Origin: Arvicola amphibius
Taxonomy: Eukaryota; Chordata; Mammalia; Rodentia; Cricetidae
Direction: 5' to 3'
Length of the DNA: 64,000 nucleotides
NCBI RefSeq assembly: GCF_903992535.2
Contig: NC_052056.1
Location: 90,954,443 to 91,018,442 of the forward strand
Positions 52,146-62,246 of this stretch are shown piece by piece. Made by a program: the position numbers and the translations under genes. The notes beneath the pieces were generated by a model. That model ran no database searches. It was not told the origin of the DNA and saw nothing but the letters and a program-made list of their open reading frames with translations. The first letter of the stretch is position 1; the number at the start of each line of letters is the position of its first letter.

Positions 52146-52420
52146 AGTGCTTGCTGCACAAGTGTGAGGATCTGAGTTTGGGTCTCCAGAAAACATATGA
52201 CTGCACACATGTGTAACTCCAGTGTTCCTCTGGTGAGATGGGAGGCAGAGACAAGAGAGGTCCCAGAAACACATGTGACATACACAGTGGTGAACAAGAG
52301 ACCTTGTCGCTAGGTGGAAGGTGAGGACTGATACTGGATGCTGAATTCCATCTGCACATATGTGTGATGGCGTGTGATGTGTGCCATGACATGTGATAGG
52401 TGGGTGCCTGCACACATGGG
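52146..52420 (+). mobile_element. B4/RSINE1-type SINE lacking its first ~25 bp
   Basis: Begins at agtgcttgctgcacaagtgt directly after the L1 A-tail and continues atctgagtttgggtctccag, gtgaacaagagaccttgtcg, tggatgctgaattccatctg. The missing head may lie on the other side of the L1 (near 50865-50900), which would mean L1 inserted into it. Confidence 0.75.
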
Positions 52421-52457
52421 AAGGGGAGAGGAAGAGAGAGAGAACAAAAGGTGAATT

Positions 52458-52545
52458 TAGATGGGCTTGGTGGCACACAGCTGCCATCCAGGACTTGAGA
52501 TACTGAGGCAGGGAGACTGCTATTTATTTTAGGTCAGCTCTCCTA
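52458..52545 (+). mobile_element. B1 fragment
   Basis: tagatgggcttggtggcaca, cttgagatactgaggcaggg. Confidence 0.6.
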
Positions 52546-53534
52546 ACCAGCTAGTGGCATCAATGTACCAGGCAATATTTTAAACACATCTACTCCTACT
52601 GTAATTTTATAACTTGAAGTATCAATGGTAAATAATAAACTTTTGGTGCTTTCTGGGAGACCTCTGACGTGCTATCAAATTACACTCAGAACACAGACAG
52701 GACCGAAATGAAGGAAAACGCCGGTTGTCACAGCATTTAAATCTTACCTGCCACTGAAATGCCACCCTTCTCAAACTGAGTCCCGTGGGAAATAAAGGGC
52801 TGGGGAGAGCAAAGGAGGCATGCTCAGAAGGCAGGCGAGCCAGCCATTCAGACTCGAGAGAGCCTTAGCTGGAGAGCTTGTCACAAGGCAGATCTCTTAG
52901 TTCATGTCATTCTCAGCGTTTGGGGGTTGTTGGAGGGGTGTGGGAGACAAAGAAGGATGCAGAGGACAGGAGATGGCCATGGGAGTGCAGTGGGAAGTGG
53001 CTTCCCCTCTTTTCAGAGTCTGGAAGAATAGTCATGGCCTCTACTACTGCTAAGTAGAACAAACCCCCATCTCTGCAAGTCAGGATTCTAACAAGAGAGG
53101 ATGCTTGAAGGATAGTCTGCTTGGATCAGAGAATTCCATTCCCACTGGAACATTCTATCATGACATCCCAGAGTAGGACAGACCGGTAAAGGCAGAATTT
53201 TACGTGGGCTTTGTAAAGCAAGTATGTCTTGGTTTCTTGAGAGTCAAGAGTGAATCTCTTGGGATGTCTGAGTCTTCCAAGAGTCTCCATCTACCCACCC
53301 AGCTGTGAGTACCAGATTGCCATTGCTGGGATGCGTGCTTCATTCAATGGCTCTTGTTGGGAGGATCTTTTGGTGAGGACCACTTCTCACAGGCACAGAG
53401 ATGAAGTTGTTATCTACATGGTCCCCTATACAAAGGACTGGAGTGTCAGCTGGAGATTGGGATGGGAAATGGGTTGTTTTCATAGCTGTTTCCTCCATAT
53501 TGAAAGACTCCCTCCTCGAGAGAAGCTTCTTTTT
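52546..53534. other. No gene or repeat recognised
   Basis: About 1 kb of unique sequence. A 145-codon frame over 53250-53687 runs into the antisense B3 and has no domain. Confidence 0.55.
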
Positions 53535-53758
53535 AAAGTGTTATTTTCATTTTTAAATTTTCTTATGTGTCTGAGTGTTTCACCTGCATGTATGTATAGA
53601 CCAATTGCATGTACACAGAGGCCAGAAGAGGGTGTCAGATCCCTTGGGGCTGCAGTTACAGATGGTTGTGAACCATCATATGGGTGATGGAATGGAACCT
53701 GGGTCCGCTGGAAGTGCAGCCAGAGCTCTCTTAGCCATTGATCCATCTCTCCGGTCCT
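53535..53758 (-). mobile_element. B3-type SINE, antisense
   Basis: cagaggccagaagagggtgt, cagatcccttggggctgcag, acctgggtccgctggaagtg, ccattgatccatctctccgg. Confidence 0.92.
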
Positions 53759-54683
53759 GAAACAGGCTAAGGAAGTAAATGAAACTCACAGAACTCAGGA
53801 ATTTCCTGAATTTTACAAGATTTAGGAGGTCTCTCTCCAAGGCTGCAAAGCAGTAGCATCACTGGAGAGAAAGAGGAGCTGCCTCCCCTTCCACCAGGGC
53901 GCTGCGTACACACCATATGGTGCTGGGGATAGGGGACAGGGACTCCAGTGGTTCTGCTTTTGTGCGCTGCCACTCATCCTGGGCTGGGCTTTACAGAGAT
54001 AGACACACCTTTCAGTCACCTAAGCTCTTATAAGCCGCCCTTCACAAAAGTCACACAATGAGATGTATAAATGACTCTTAAATCCCGTGAACCCAAGTGG
54101 CATGTCCTAACATGACCAAATAATATTACAAATGATAGGAGGCAGGAACCATTTCCACAAGAAGTCGTCAGGGCCCTTCCGGGTCTTCCAGATGAGGAGT
54201 GGTGATAGTGGAGATACCTGGGCTAGGCGAGGACACCAGGCTTGGACTTAGAGCTGGTCTGTTGTCACGGGAGACTGGAACTTGGGAGAGAAAGCTAGAA
54301 AAACATGGCAGGTCTTTCTTTCTCAGAGGAAATGGTGTTCACCAATGGGAGATAGATTATTGAAACAGGAGCCTGTGGCTAGAAGCTAAGGCAGATTTGT
54401 GAACCAGGCCACTGGATTTGCAGCTCAGGATATGAAAACAGGGTACCTGGAATTCCCTCCACTTTAAGGCAAGACTAGCCAGAGAATTGGGAAGACTTGA
54501 GTCTTCACAAGAACACTTGAGGTTGGGTATTATATAAAGTAGGAAGTCTGAGGCTGGAAGTCTAAGATCGGCCAGCTTTTTTCTTTTGTATGGACTTCCT
54601 CTTGTAAGAACTGTTTTTGAGACCAATGTTAATGTTTTCTAAGGTCAGTGGTCTGAATGACCTAGTGATCTCCTACTCTACCC
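53759..54683. other. No gene or repeat recognised
   Basis: Unique sequence; scattered short minus-strand frames without domains. Confidence 0.55.
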
Positions 54684-55095
54684 TTTTTTTGGAGGGGTGA
54701 GGGAGCATGGTGGATGAAGTCTATGTCACTGTGTATTGCTAGGCAAGCATGTGACTGCTGAATCATGCTCCAGCCTGTCCTTACTGGGGGATTCTAGGCA
54801 GTGGCTCTACCACTGAGTCACACCCCAGCCCCTCACTGGAGGAGTCTAGGCAGGGGCTCTACCACTGAGTTACACCTCCAGCCTCTCACTGGGGGATTCT
54901 AGGCAGGGGCTCTACCACTGAGCCACACCCCAGCCCCTTATTGGGGGATTCTAGGCAGGGGCTCTACCACTGAGCCACACCCCAGCCCCTCACTGGGGGA
55001 TTCTAGGCAGGGGCCTTACCACTGAGTCACACCCCAGCCCCTTACTGGGGGATTCTAGGCAAGGGTTCTAACACAGAGCCTTGCTCCAGACTGGC
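54684..55095 (-). repeat. 52-bp ID-derived tandem array, locus A9 (longest)
   Basis: Seven units. On the minus strand the array ends at 54684-54780 with a longer unit (plus strand tgtgtattgctaggcaagca, tgtgactgctgaatcatgct) and a terminal A7 (plus T7 at 54684-54690), like the tail of a retroposed ID. The six other units share gattctaggcaggggctcta with small changes. Confidence 0.93.
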
Positions 55096-55151
55096 TCCAA
55101 GTCTTTGGTGTTTTTTTCTACCTTCTCTCAAACATTGCCCCATAAGAGAAC

Positions 55152-55344
55152 TTCTAAACCAGAGCTTCTCAACTTCCTAAGCTGCGACCCTTTAATACAG
55201 TTCCTCATGTGACTGCCAACCATAAAATTATTTTTGTTGCCACTTCCTAACTTAATTTTGGTACTGTTATGAATTATAATGTAAATATCCACTCTGGGAC
55301 CCCAGAGGAACAGGCATTCTAGGTTGAGAACCACTGTTTTAAGC
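55152..55344. mobile_element. URR1-like hAT-Charlie MITE, second copy
   Basis: Element 55160-55336, with cagagcttctcaac at one end and gttgagaaccactg at the other. Inside: ccctttaatacagttcctca, accataaaattatttttgtt. Flanks ttctaaac and ttttaagc match at six of eight positions, an eroded 8-bp duplication. Confidence 0.9.
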
Positions 55345-55983
55345 ACTGGAACCTTCGGGAGACACCCTTAAGCCATGTGAAGAATGGGGCACAGGGAACG
55401 TGCACTCATGTGCACAGCTGCCTGCTTGTCTGCACACGCTTCCTGCTGACAGAGACCTTTTCCTCTTGTTGTAGGAAATGCCATGAAGCTGCAGCAGGCC
55501 CAGCAGCCGTGGCATCAGCAGGGACGGACACTGTTGCGAGACGGGGAAGATGTGTGAATTGTCCGTTTCGCACTGATCCTTTAATGTGGCCACCCTCGCT
55601 GGTGATAATGAAACAGGAGGACGGGAGTATTATGTTCTCAGCTCCTGCGACATTCTGGGGCAGCTGGCTGCTGTGCAAACTTGTGAAAACTGTAGGCATC
55701 GAGTAAGAGCCACCTGACCGGGGAGCCGGATGCCTTTCCGTTTATTTCATCTTACACCATGCCGAGGGCTAATTAGAGCAAGCCTATTGCTGCGGTATTA
55801 ACTGGGGCAAGGCAGCCTGGCCTAGCATTTCTCCTAAGCTGGCTGCCAGGTAAACATCTATTAATGGCAGTGATGGTGACACAGCAGAGAGAATTCCCGA
55901 AGATGTCATGGTGCTGAGTTTGTTCAGATCTGCCTCTCAGTTTGAAGAGAGAGCTAGAACATTTTGGGGTGTTGTCTCTCTTA
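55345..55983. other. Repeat-poor block; candidate conserved non-coding sequence
   Basis: No repeat recognised. 55560-55900 has intact CpGs and motifs such as gagggctaattagagcaagc, tgctgcggtattaactgggg and gtaaacatctattaatggca. Facing frames at 55377-55706 and 55406-55699 have no known domain. Confidence 0.45.
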
Positions 55984-55984
55984 C

Positions 55985-56130
55985 CTACCTTCCTTCCTTC
56001 CTTCCTTCCTTCCTTCCTTCCTTCCTTCCTTCCTTCCTTCCTTCCTTCCTTCTTTTCTTCCCTTTCTACCTCCTTCCCTCCCTCCCTCCTTCCTTTCCTC
56101 TCTCTCTTTCTCCCCCTCTCCTCCTCACCC
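55985..56130. repeat. (CCTT)n and pyrimidine tract
   Basis: (CCTT)16-17 to about 56051, then CT-rich sequence. Confidence 0.96.
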
Positions 56131-56204
56131 TTCTGTTCTTTCTTACATGACCTCAAACATACCAGCTTGGACTTAAACTTCCTATGCAGCTGAGGATAAC
56201 CTTG

Positions 56205-56530
56205 AACATTTTTGTGCGCATGTGTAGTACACGCATGTGAATACAGGTAGAAGTGTTAGTGTGGGTGCCCATGGAAGCCAGAGGACAACCTCAGCTGTCA
56301 TTCCTCAGGCACCATGCACTTTCTGCTTGAGACAGGGTCTTTTACTGACCTAGAACTCACCAAGTAGACTAGATTTGTTGGCCACTTCTTCTCCAGTCCT
56401 GGAATGACAAGCCTTGTGTTCCTACTGGTGGCTCCCTACCCCACCCCGTGAGTTCTGGGTATTGAGCTCAGCCTTCCAGAGCAAGCACTTTCCCCACAGC
56501 AAGTCCTGCTCCCACCACATGAACCCCCGA
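56205..56530 (-). mobile_element. B4/RSINE1-type SINE, antisense
   Basis: gcatgtgaatacaggtagaa, cagaggacaacctcagctgt, cattcctcaggcaccatgca, cttgagacagggtcttttac, gagttctgggtattgagctc. Confidence 0.8.
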
Positions 56531-56559
56531 CTCACCTACAGGTGAGAACTGGAGCTCTA

Positions 56560-56665
56560 GGCATGCCACTTCACACCCAGCTTTGTGTGTTGCTGGGCAT
56601 GGGACCCAGGACTGTGCAGGTCAGGCAAGCACTCTACCAAATGAGCGCCAGCCTGAGCCCTCTCC
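56560..56665 (-). mobile_element. B4/ID-type end, antisense
   Basis: tgctgggcatgggacccagg, aggcaagcactctaccaaat, gagcgcc: an ID-like part with its B-box region. Confidence 0.65.
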
Positions 56666-56737
56666 CCTTTCCAAAACCATGCGTTGTTATGGTGTTACAG
56701 AATACGGTCTTTGCTGCCATGATGGTCCCCGTGTGAC

Positions 56738-56885
56738 TGGGCCATGCGTGCGTTCTTTAAGCCCAGAGGTAGAGGCAGGTGGCCTCTATGAGTTTGAGGC
56801 CAGCCTGGTCTACATTGTGAGTTCCAGGACAGCCAGGGCTATATAGAAAGACCCTATCTTAAAACAAACAAACAAACAAACAAGA
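56738..56885 (+). mobile_element. B1 SINE
   Basis: aagcccagaggtagaggcag, gagtttgaggccagcctggt, gtgagttccaggacagccag, followed by an (AAAC)n tail. Confidence 0.9.
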
Positions 56886-56911
56886 AAACAAAGACCCCCC
56901 AAATAAATAGA

Positions 56912-56912
56912 C

Positions 56913-56949
<37 letters not shown>
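56912..56949. repeat. (GATA)n microsatellite
   Basis: Nine to ten GATA units. Confidence 0.97.
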
Positions 56950-56950
<1 letters not shown>

Positions 56951-57036
56951 AGTCCTTGTGTGACCTTGAACCAGCAACTTCACATCTCTGTGTCTAGCCA
57001 TGGTGTTTATCTCATGCTATAAAAGTGCCTGCTGCG
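56950..57036 (+). mobile_element. MIR fragment
   Basis: tgtgaccttgaaccagcaac, ttcacatctctgtgtctagc, ctataaaagtgcctgct follow MIR order. Confidence 0.55.
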
Positions 57037-57110
57037 GAGGACAGCAGTTGAAGTTCAGCCATGGAGAGCAGGCTCAGCGGAGAGCTCCAGCTGACTACCT
57101 CACTCCCTGG
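57002..57110 (+). repeat. Local direct repeat, copy A
   Basis: Shares ggtgtttatc, aaagtgcctgc, aagttca, ccatggagagca and ggagagctccag in order with 57492-57601. Family not recognised. Confidence 0.7.
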
Positions 57111-57491
57111 AGTTATTCTAAGAACGTACATGCACCCTGTAAGCATTGGTGGCTGTGGCAAGGGCTCAGCCAACAGTTGACAGTGTGACACAGGAGCCAG
57201 ACTTCCTGAGTTTGAACTCTGTAATGTATATGATATTGGTAAATTGACACGTCCTGCTCCAGCTGTTGGAGAAGCTGACTGTGGGAATGGCTTTGCCAAC
57301 CGCCCCAACCCCCACGCCCAACTTCAGACTCAAGCATGTTTGTCTCAGGTGTCGTCTGAAACCCTGTGTCTAGAGATAGGCTGGGTCCCTCTGACTGTGA
57401 CAGGGAGGGATGAGAACAGCAAGCCAGCCCAAGAATGAAAACACAGTGTCCTTGAGTGTAGCTAGAAGGTGACCCATGGCCATCAGGGTGC
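57111..57491. other. Spacer between local repeats, with MIR-like piece
   Basis: 57186-57245 (aggagccagacttcctgagt, ttgaactctg) resembles a MIR core. The rest is unassigned. Confidence 0.4.
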
Positions 57492-57601
57492 ACTGGTGTT
57501 TATCACACGATATGAAAGTGCCTGCAGTGGGAGAGAGAACCTGCAAGTTCATCCATGGAGAGCAAGCCCCGTGGAGAGCTCCAGATGACCGCCTCCACCA
57601 C
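57492..57601 (+). repeat. Local direct repeat, copy B
   Basis: See copy A, 490 bp upstream. The copies differ by roughly a quarter of positions by eye, so the duplication is old. Confidence 0.7.
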
Positions 57602-57934
57602 TCCAGCAGTTTCTGCGGGATGCCAGCAGTTTCTGCAGGATGCTGTGAGCTCCCCACTTCGAGATTTTATCTCTATCTGTTGCTATTTGTTTTTCTTTAC
57701 TTGAAAGTCTCACCTGAAGGGATGCTGCTCTGCCTAGGGCTCTTCCCAAGGAACTCCAGCTTGTTAAAACACCTTCCCCATGTGTCCTACTGCGTGGTGC
57801 TGGTGTCCTTTCTCATGCTCCGTTCTTTATGCTGCCTGCTGTTTTATTCTTTAAGGCTTTCTTGTTGCACACTTAATAAACACACGGCTGTGATACCAAA
57901 AGCCTGGCTGTTGTGGATCATTCTCTGGCCCACT
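57602..57934. other. Unassigned
   Basis: Contains a tandem ccagcagtttctgc(g/a)gga at 57603-57638 and an aataaa at 57875-57880. No gene assigned. Confidence 0.5.
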
Positions 57935-58080
57935 GTGTGGTCTCTTCCTGACTCAGCAACCTCGTCTGTGAAACGAACAGAATAGAATCTTCCATGATGG
58001 GTTTTTAGGTTGACTAAGTTTTGGTAGAGTTCTTAGAATAGCTCTTGGCATCGAGTACCTGTTATGTAAATGTTTGTGAT
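57935..58080 (+). mobile_element. MIR fragment
   Basis: gtctcttcctgactcagcaa, cctcgtctgtgaaacgaaca, ttcttagaatagctcttggc, gagtacctgttatgtaaatg. Confidence 0.6.
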
Positions 58081-58262
58081 CAAAGTGAGTGGATGTGGGT
58101 ATACTACTCAACAAATGTCTTATGGAGGAAAGTCTCTGACATGAGGAGAGAGGGTAAAGATCCCTCCTTTGCCAAAATTGCTACATTTTGGTAGTTTTCT
58201 GTATAGATAGCTTTGCCAAGCAACTAAGGACCTCAAAAGTCACTAGCTTACAGAAAAAGTAT
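58081..58262. other. Unassigned
   Basis: Short unique stretch. Confidence 0.5.
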
Positions 58263-58410
58263 CTTCATGTGTATGTGTGTATGTATGGGTATATGTGTAT
58301 ATCGGTGTATATGTGTATGTGTATGGTATGTATATGTGTTATATGTGTATATGTTGGTGTGTGTGTACATGTGTGTATGTGTATGTATGGGTATATGTGT
58401 ATTTTGGTGT
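58263..58410. repeat. TATG/TG microsatellite, left half
   Basis: Irregular TGTA/TG repeats. They continue at 58779 on the other side of the LTR-like element. Confidence 0.92.
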
Positions 58411-58774
58411 TGAAGGGAGCGGGGCAGCCCTTTGTTTGTCCTGGTCGCCGCGCTAGCTTACACCCAAAATAATGACACAGAAACTATATTCATTTAAACA
58501 CTGCCTGGCCCATTAGTTCTAACCTCTTATTGGCTAACTCACATCTTGATTCAACATTTCTAACAATCTGTATGTCACCACGAGGTTGTGGCTTACCGGG
58601 AAAAATTCAGCATGTCTGACCTGGCAGCTCCATGGCGGCTCTCTCTCTGCCCTTCTTCCCAGCATTTAGTTCTGTCTATTCCGCCTACCTAAGTGCTACC
58701 CTATCAAAAGGCCAAGGTAGTTTCTTTATTCAACCAATGAAAGCAACACATAGACAGAAGAACCTCCTATACCA
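58411..58774 (-). mobile_element. LTR-like interspersed element, copy 2, inside a microsatellite
   Basis: 364 bp, TG at the left edge and CA at the right on the plus strand. It shares long blocks with copy 1. The flank ttggtgt occurs at 58404-58410 and 58777-58783. On the minus strand it carries cattggttgaataaagaaac near its start. Confidence 0.7.
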
Positions 58775-58778
58775 TATT

Positions 58779-59098
58779 GGTGTGTGTATATATACATATA
58801 TATACATATATATATATGTGTGTGTATGATGTATGTATAAATGGGCATATGTGTATATTGGTATGTGTGCACATGTATATGTGTTGTATAGTGGGTGCAT
58901 ATGTGTGTATGAATAGGTATATAGGTATATTGGTGTGCATGTGTGCTTGTGTATGTGTGTGTATGGTGTGTATATATGTGTGTATGCATATGTATGGGTA
59001 TATGTGTATATTGGGTGTGTGCACATGTATTTGTGTGTATGGTGTGTGTGTAAGTATGTGGATGTGAATTTATGGGTGTGTGTATATGTGTGTGTCTG
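58779..59098. repeat. (TA)n and TATG/TG microsatellite, right half
   Basis: A TA/CATA run at about 58788-58817, then long irregular TG/TATG repeats with repeated gggtatatgtgtat motifs. Confidence 0.92.
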
Positions 59099-59313
59099 TG
59101 TGCAGGCCAGGCATCATTGCCAGAAGTTGACCTGGAATTCAGCAATTTGGCTAGACTGACTGGCCAGCAAGCCCCAGGGACCCTCCAGTGCTGGAATGAC
59201 AAGTATGTGTCACCACCACACCCAACTTCTTATGTGGGTTCTGAAGAGTGAACTCAGCTTCTCCTGCATGGGTTTTAAGTACTTTTCTAAATGAACCAAC
59301 CTCCCCAGTCCCC
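59080..59313 (-). mobile_element. B4/RSINE1-type SINE, antisense; source of the microsatellite
   Basis: ttggctagactgactggcca, gcaagccccagggaccctcc, agtgctggaatgacaagtat, tatgtgggttctgaagagtg. The long TG tract to its left is its expanded tail. Confidence 0.8.
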
Positions 59314-59372
59314 CAAACGCTGCTTTCTTGTTCATTCATGCTTTGGTGGATTACCGCTGTAGGTCTGCAGCT

Positions 59373-59778
59373 GTGATGGTTAATCTTGATTGCCAATTTG
59401 ACTGGATTAAGAGATACCTAGGTGATGAGGTTGGGCATGGCTGTGAAGATGCTTCCAGGGGCAATTGGCTCACAAAGGCTCTGACTGATTTTTGGATCGA
59501 TCCCTTGGTGGAGTCATAATACAAAGGCATTTTTAAAGGATGTTGAAAAGTGGAAGGTGGGAGGTAGTTGGAAGAAGCGGGTCACTGGAGAGCTTTTGGA
59601 GCCGCGTCTAGCCCTAGCGTCTTCCTGTCCCCCTTTCTCTCTGCGTCCCACCTGCCATTCTGTGAGCTGACCTGCTCTGCCATGATGGGCAACACTGTGA
59701 CTGCGAGCTCAAACAAATCCTTCCTCCCTTAAACAGTTTCTGCCAGGCATTTGGTCACAGTGACTCTAACAAATACAA
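59373..59778 (+). mobile_element. ERVL-class LTR (MT2-like)
   Basis: gtgatggttaatcttgattg, ccaatttgactggattaaga, acctgctctgccatgatggg, ctcaaacaaatccttcctcc, catttggtcacagtgactct, aacaaataca. Confidence 0.8.
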
Positions 59779-60794
59779 GGCTTCTGTTCTACGCACCTTG
59801 TTATTCTGGAAATCCTGATGACGGAGCAACCGCCACCCAGGGAGAGGTTCAGCTCCTCACAGAAGAAGAGCAGATTGTGCGAGTGGAGCCCTGCAGCCAC
59901 CTTCTGCAGTTCTGTTTGGAAGTAGGGTAATGAACCTTGCGCAGGTCCATGGCAATGGACTTGCAGGTAGGTCCCTTACTGGAAAGAGATAGTATGGAGT
60001 CCTGACCACCACATCTATTTTCCCAGCGAATCTAGGCAATCGGGAGACATGGTGCCATTTCACAAAAGGAAAGTTCGACGTATTTACTCAGCTTGGAGTA
60101 TAGAAGTCCCAGGGGAAGACATGTTTGAAAGCTTTTTGGAGGAAGATTGATGAAATATAACCCGTGCAAAGCACAAAGCAGTATTTGGCTCAAGATAAAT
60201 TCATATAAATATCGGCTGCTGCACATGACAATAGGTCTCCTTAAGGTGGAGTGTGCCGCTTACTTATCACAGGGAATTGAGTGGCAGCTGTCAATGGGTG
60301 AAACATTAGATGAAATAGTGTGTGTGCATGTGTGGGCCACATTTTCCATTATGGACATCCAGGTTGACTCCGTGTCTTGGTTGTTATTGCCACTGCCACA
60401 TGGCATATCATGAGTATATAGATATCTCTCTACCAACTTTCTATGCGGTTGGCAGGAGAATAAGCTAACATGGAATTTTCAGAGTAAATATGGAAACCTG
60501 TCAAAAACCACAAAAGAGTCAGATAGTGTGCTTTGAGTCACTAAGTCTGTTTTTGGTGAATTTGACTTAAGGATGCAGTCAGAAACAGAGACAATGACCA
60601 ATGTCTAAGGATGTATTGGAGTCATTCACCACCCAATCATGTCATTCACATGTCAGCAATGGGGAAATGCTTATGATATTATGTCAGGACGTAAAAAAAA
60701 ACAAACAAACTGTATACCATTTGATCTCAGGTATGGCCAAAAATGGAAACAAAGCAATTGGAAAGAAATGCATTGGGCAGTAGTAATGGTTAAC
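59779..60794. other. No gene or repeat recognised
   Basis: About 1 kb of unique sequence; short frames only. Confidence 0.55.
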
Positions 60795-61005
60795 ACTGGG
60801 CTGGGGGCGTGGCTTAGTTCCTAGCATGTGTAGAGCCCTGGATTAGATTCCCAGCACTTTATAAACATGGCATGTGGCACATCCCTGTCATCCCAGTGCT
60901 CCAGAGGTAAACAAAGGCAGGTGGATCAGGAATTTAAAGCCATTCTTGGCTATATACTAAGTTCAAGGCCAGCCCTGACTACATGAGACCCTGTCTTAAA
61001 AAACA
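60795..61005 (+). mobile_element. B4 (ID_B1-type) SINE
   Basis: ID part with a shortened D-arm but with the B-box (gctgggggcgtggcttagtt, cctagcatgtgtagagccct, ggattagattcccagcactt), then B1 (ccagaggtaaacaaaggcag, ccagccctgactacatgaga). Confidence 0.85.
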
Positions 61006-61023
61006 AAGCTGATTTTGAAGTCG

Positions 61024-61150
61024 ATATAGTAGTGCATATCTGTAACTTAAGTTCTTGGGAGGGTGAGGCAGGAAATTTATGAGTATAAGGCCAGCCTGAG
61101 CTACATAGCAAGACCCTACCTCAACCTCTACCCTCAAAAAGTAATAAAGT
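61024..61150 (+). mobile_element. B1 SINE
   Basis: atagtagtgcatatctgtaa, cttgggagggtgaggcagga, aaggccagcctgagctacat, agcaagaccc. Confidence 0.85.
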
Positions 61151-61264
61151 TGGGTAGATCTGATCATGAGTCTATGGGATTTTACTTATTTCCTCTCTAT
61201 GCTTTTTGTATTTTGGCATTTTTATAATGATCATTTCTAATATATTTCGTATTGTCTTTATTTT

Positions 61265-61480
61265 GGTTTTAAGGTCTTTTTGAAGTTTGTTTTTATTTTA
61301 TGTGCGTGGATTTTTTTTTTGTCTGCACATGTTTTCAGGGTCCACAGAGGCCAAAAGAAGACATCAGATCTCCCAGGAACTGGTGTTATAGACGGTTGTG
61401 AACCACCATGCTGGGAACCGAACCCAGGTTTCTAGAAAAGCATCCAGTGCTCTTAACTGCTGAACCATATTTCCTGCCTC
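61265..61480 (-). mobile_element. B3-type SINE, antisense
   Basis: cagaggccaaaagaagacat, gacggttgtgaaccaccatg, ctgggaaccgaacccaggtt, gtgctcttaactgctgaacc. Confidence 0.92.
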
Positions 61481-61540
61481 TGATTTTAAGTTTTTAAAGG
61501 TAATACATTCTTGTGAGACAAAAATCAAAACCTATTTTAT

Positions 61541-61683
61541 CTCTTATTCATCTATTCATCCATCCATCTATCCATACATTCATCTATCCACTTATCCATC
61601 CATCCATCCACACATCCATCCATCCGTCCGTCCGTCCGTCCGTCTGTCCGTCCGTCCTTCTGTCCATCCATCCATCCATCCAT
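61541..61683. repeat. (ATCC)n with an internal (GTCC)n block
   Basis: Mostly ATCC/ATCT units, with a CpG-bearing GTCC block at about 61624-61657. Confidence 0.96.
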
Positions 61684-61780
61684 ATGTTGCTTATTTCATT
61701 TTCCTGGAAATAGTTTCTATTATCAGCTTTATGGGTATACTAAAATGTTCTACACATCACTAAGTGAAAAATCCAATATG

Positions 61781-62145
61781 TTGTAGTTTGAGTTGAAATG
61801 TTCCCACGGGCTTATGTGTATGAACACTTGATTTCTAGTTTGCTGGTGTTTTTTTTGGGGGGGGGATATGTGGAACTTTGAAGAGATAGAACATTGCTGG
61901 AGGGAGGGGGTCGCTGAGAGAGGGCCTTAAAGCTTTATGGCCTGGCTTTACTTCTTCTCCAATGCCTACTTCCTGAGTGTGGACGTAGTACGGCCAGCCT
62001 GCCTCCTGATGTCAAGGCCATGACTTTCCTGACTGCGGTTGTGTCTTTCCTACCACCAGAACCGCAGACCAGAATAAACCCTTCGGTCCTCCAGTTGTTT
62101 TGTCAGGGGTGCTTTATTGCAGCTGTGAGAAATAAACAAAGGCAT
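61781..62145 (+). mobile_element. MaLR-type LTR (MT group)
   Basis: gtagtttgagttgaaatgtt, cacgggcttatgtgtatgaa, cgcagaccagaataaaccct, ttgcagctgtgagaaataaa. A T9G9 stretch lies near 61849-61866. Confidence 0.8.
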
Positions 62146-62154
62146 CATACAGAG

Positions 62155-62246
62155 GTGAGCTGCTTAACATGGCTGCTGAGAACCAAGCTTGGGTCTCTTC
62201 AAGATTAGCACACGCTCTTAACCGCTGAGCCGTCTCCCAGCCCCAT
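62155..62246 (-). mobile_element. B2/B3-type SINE head, antisense
   Basis: ccaagcttgggtctcttcaa, cacgctcttaaccgctgagc, cgtctcccagcccc. Confidence 0.75.
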
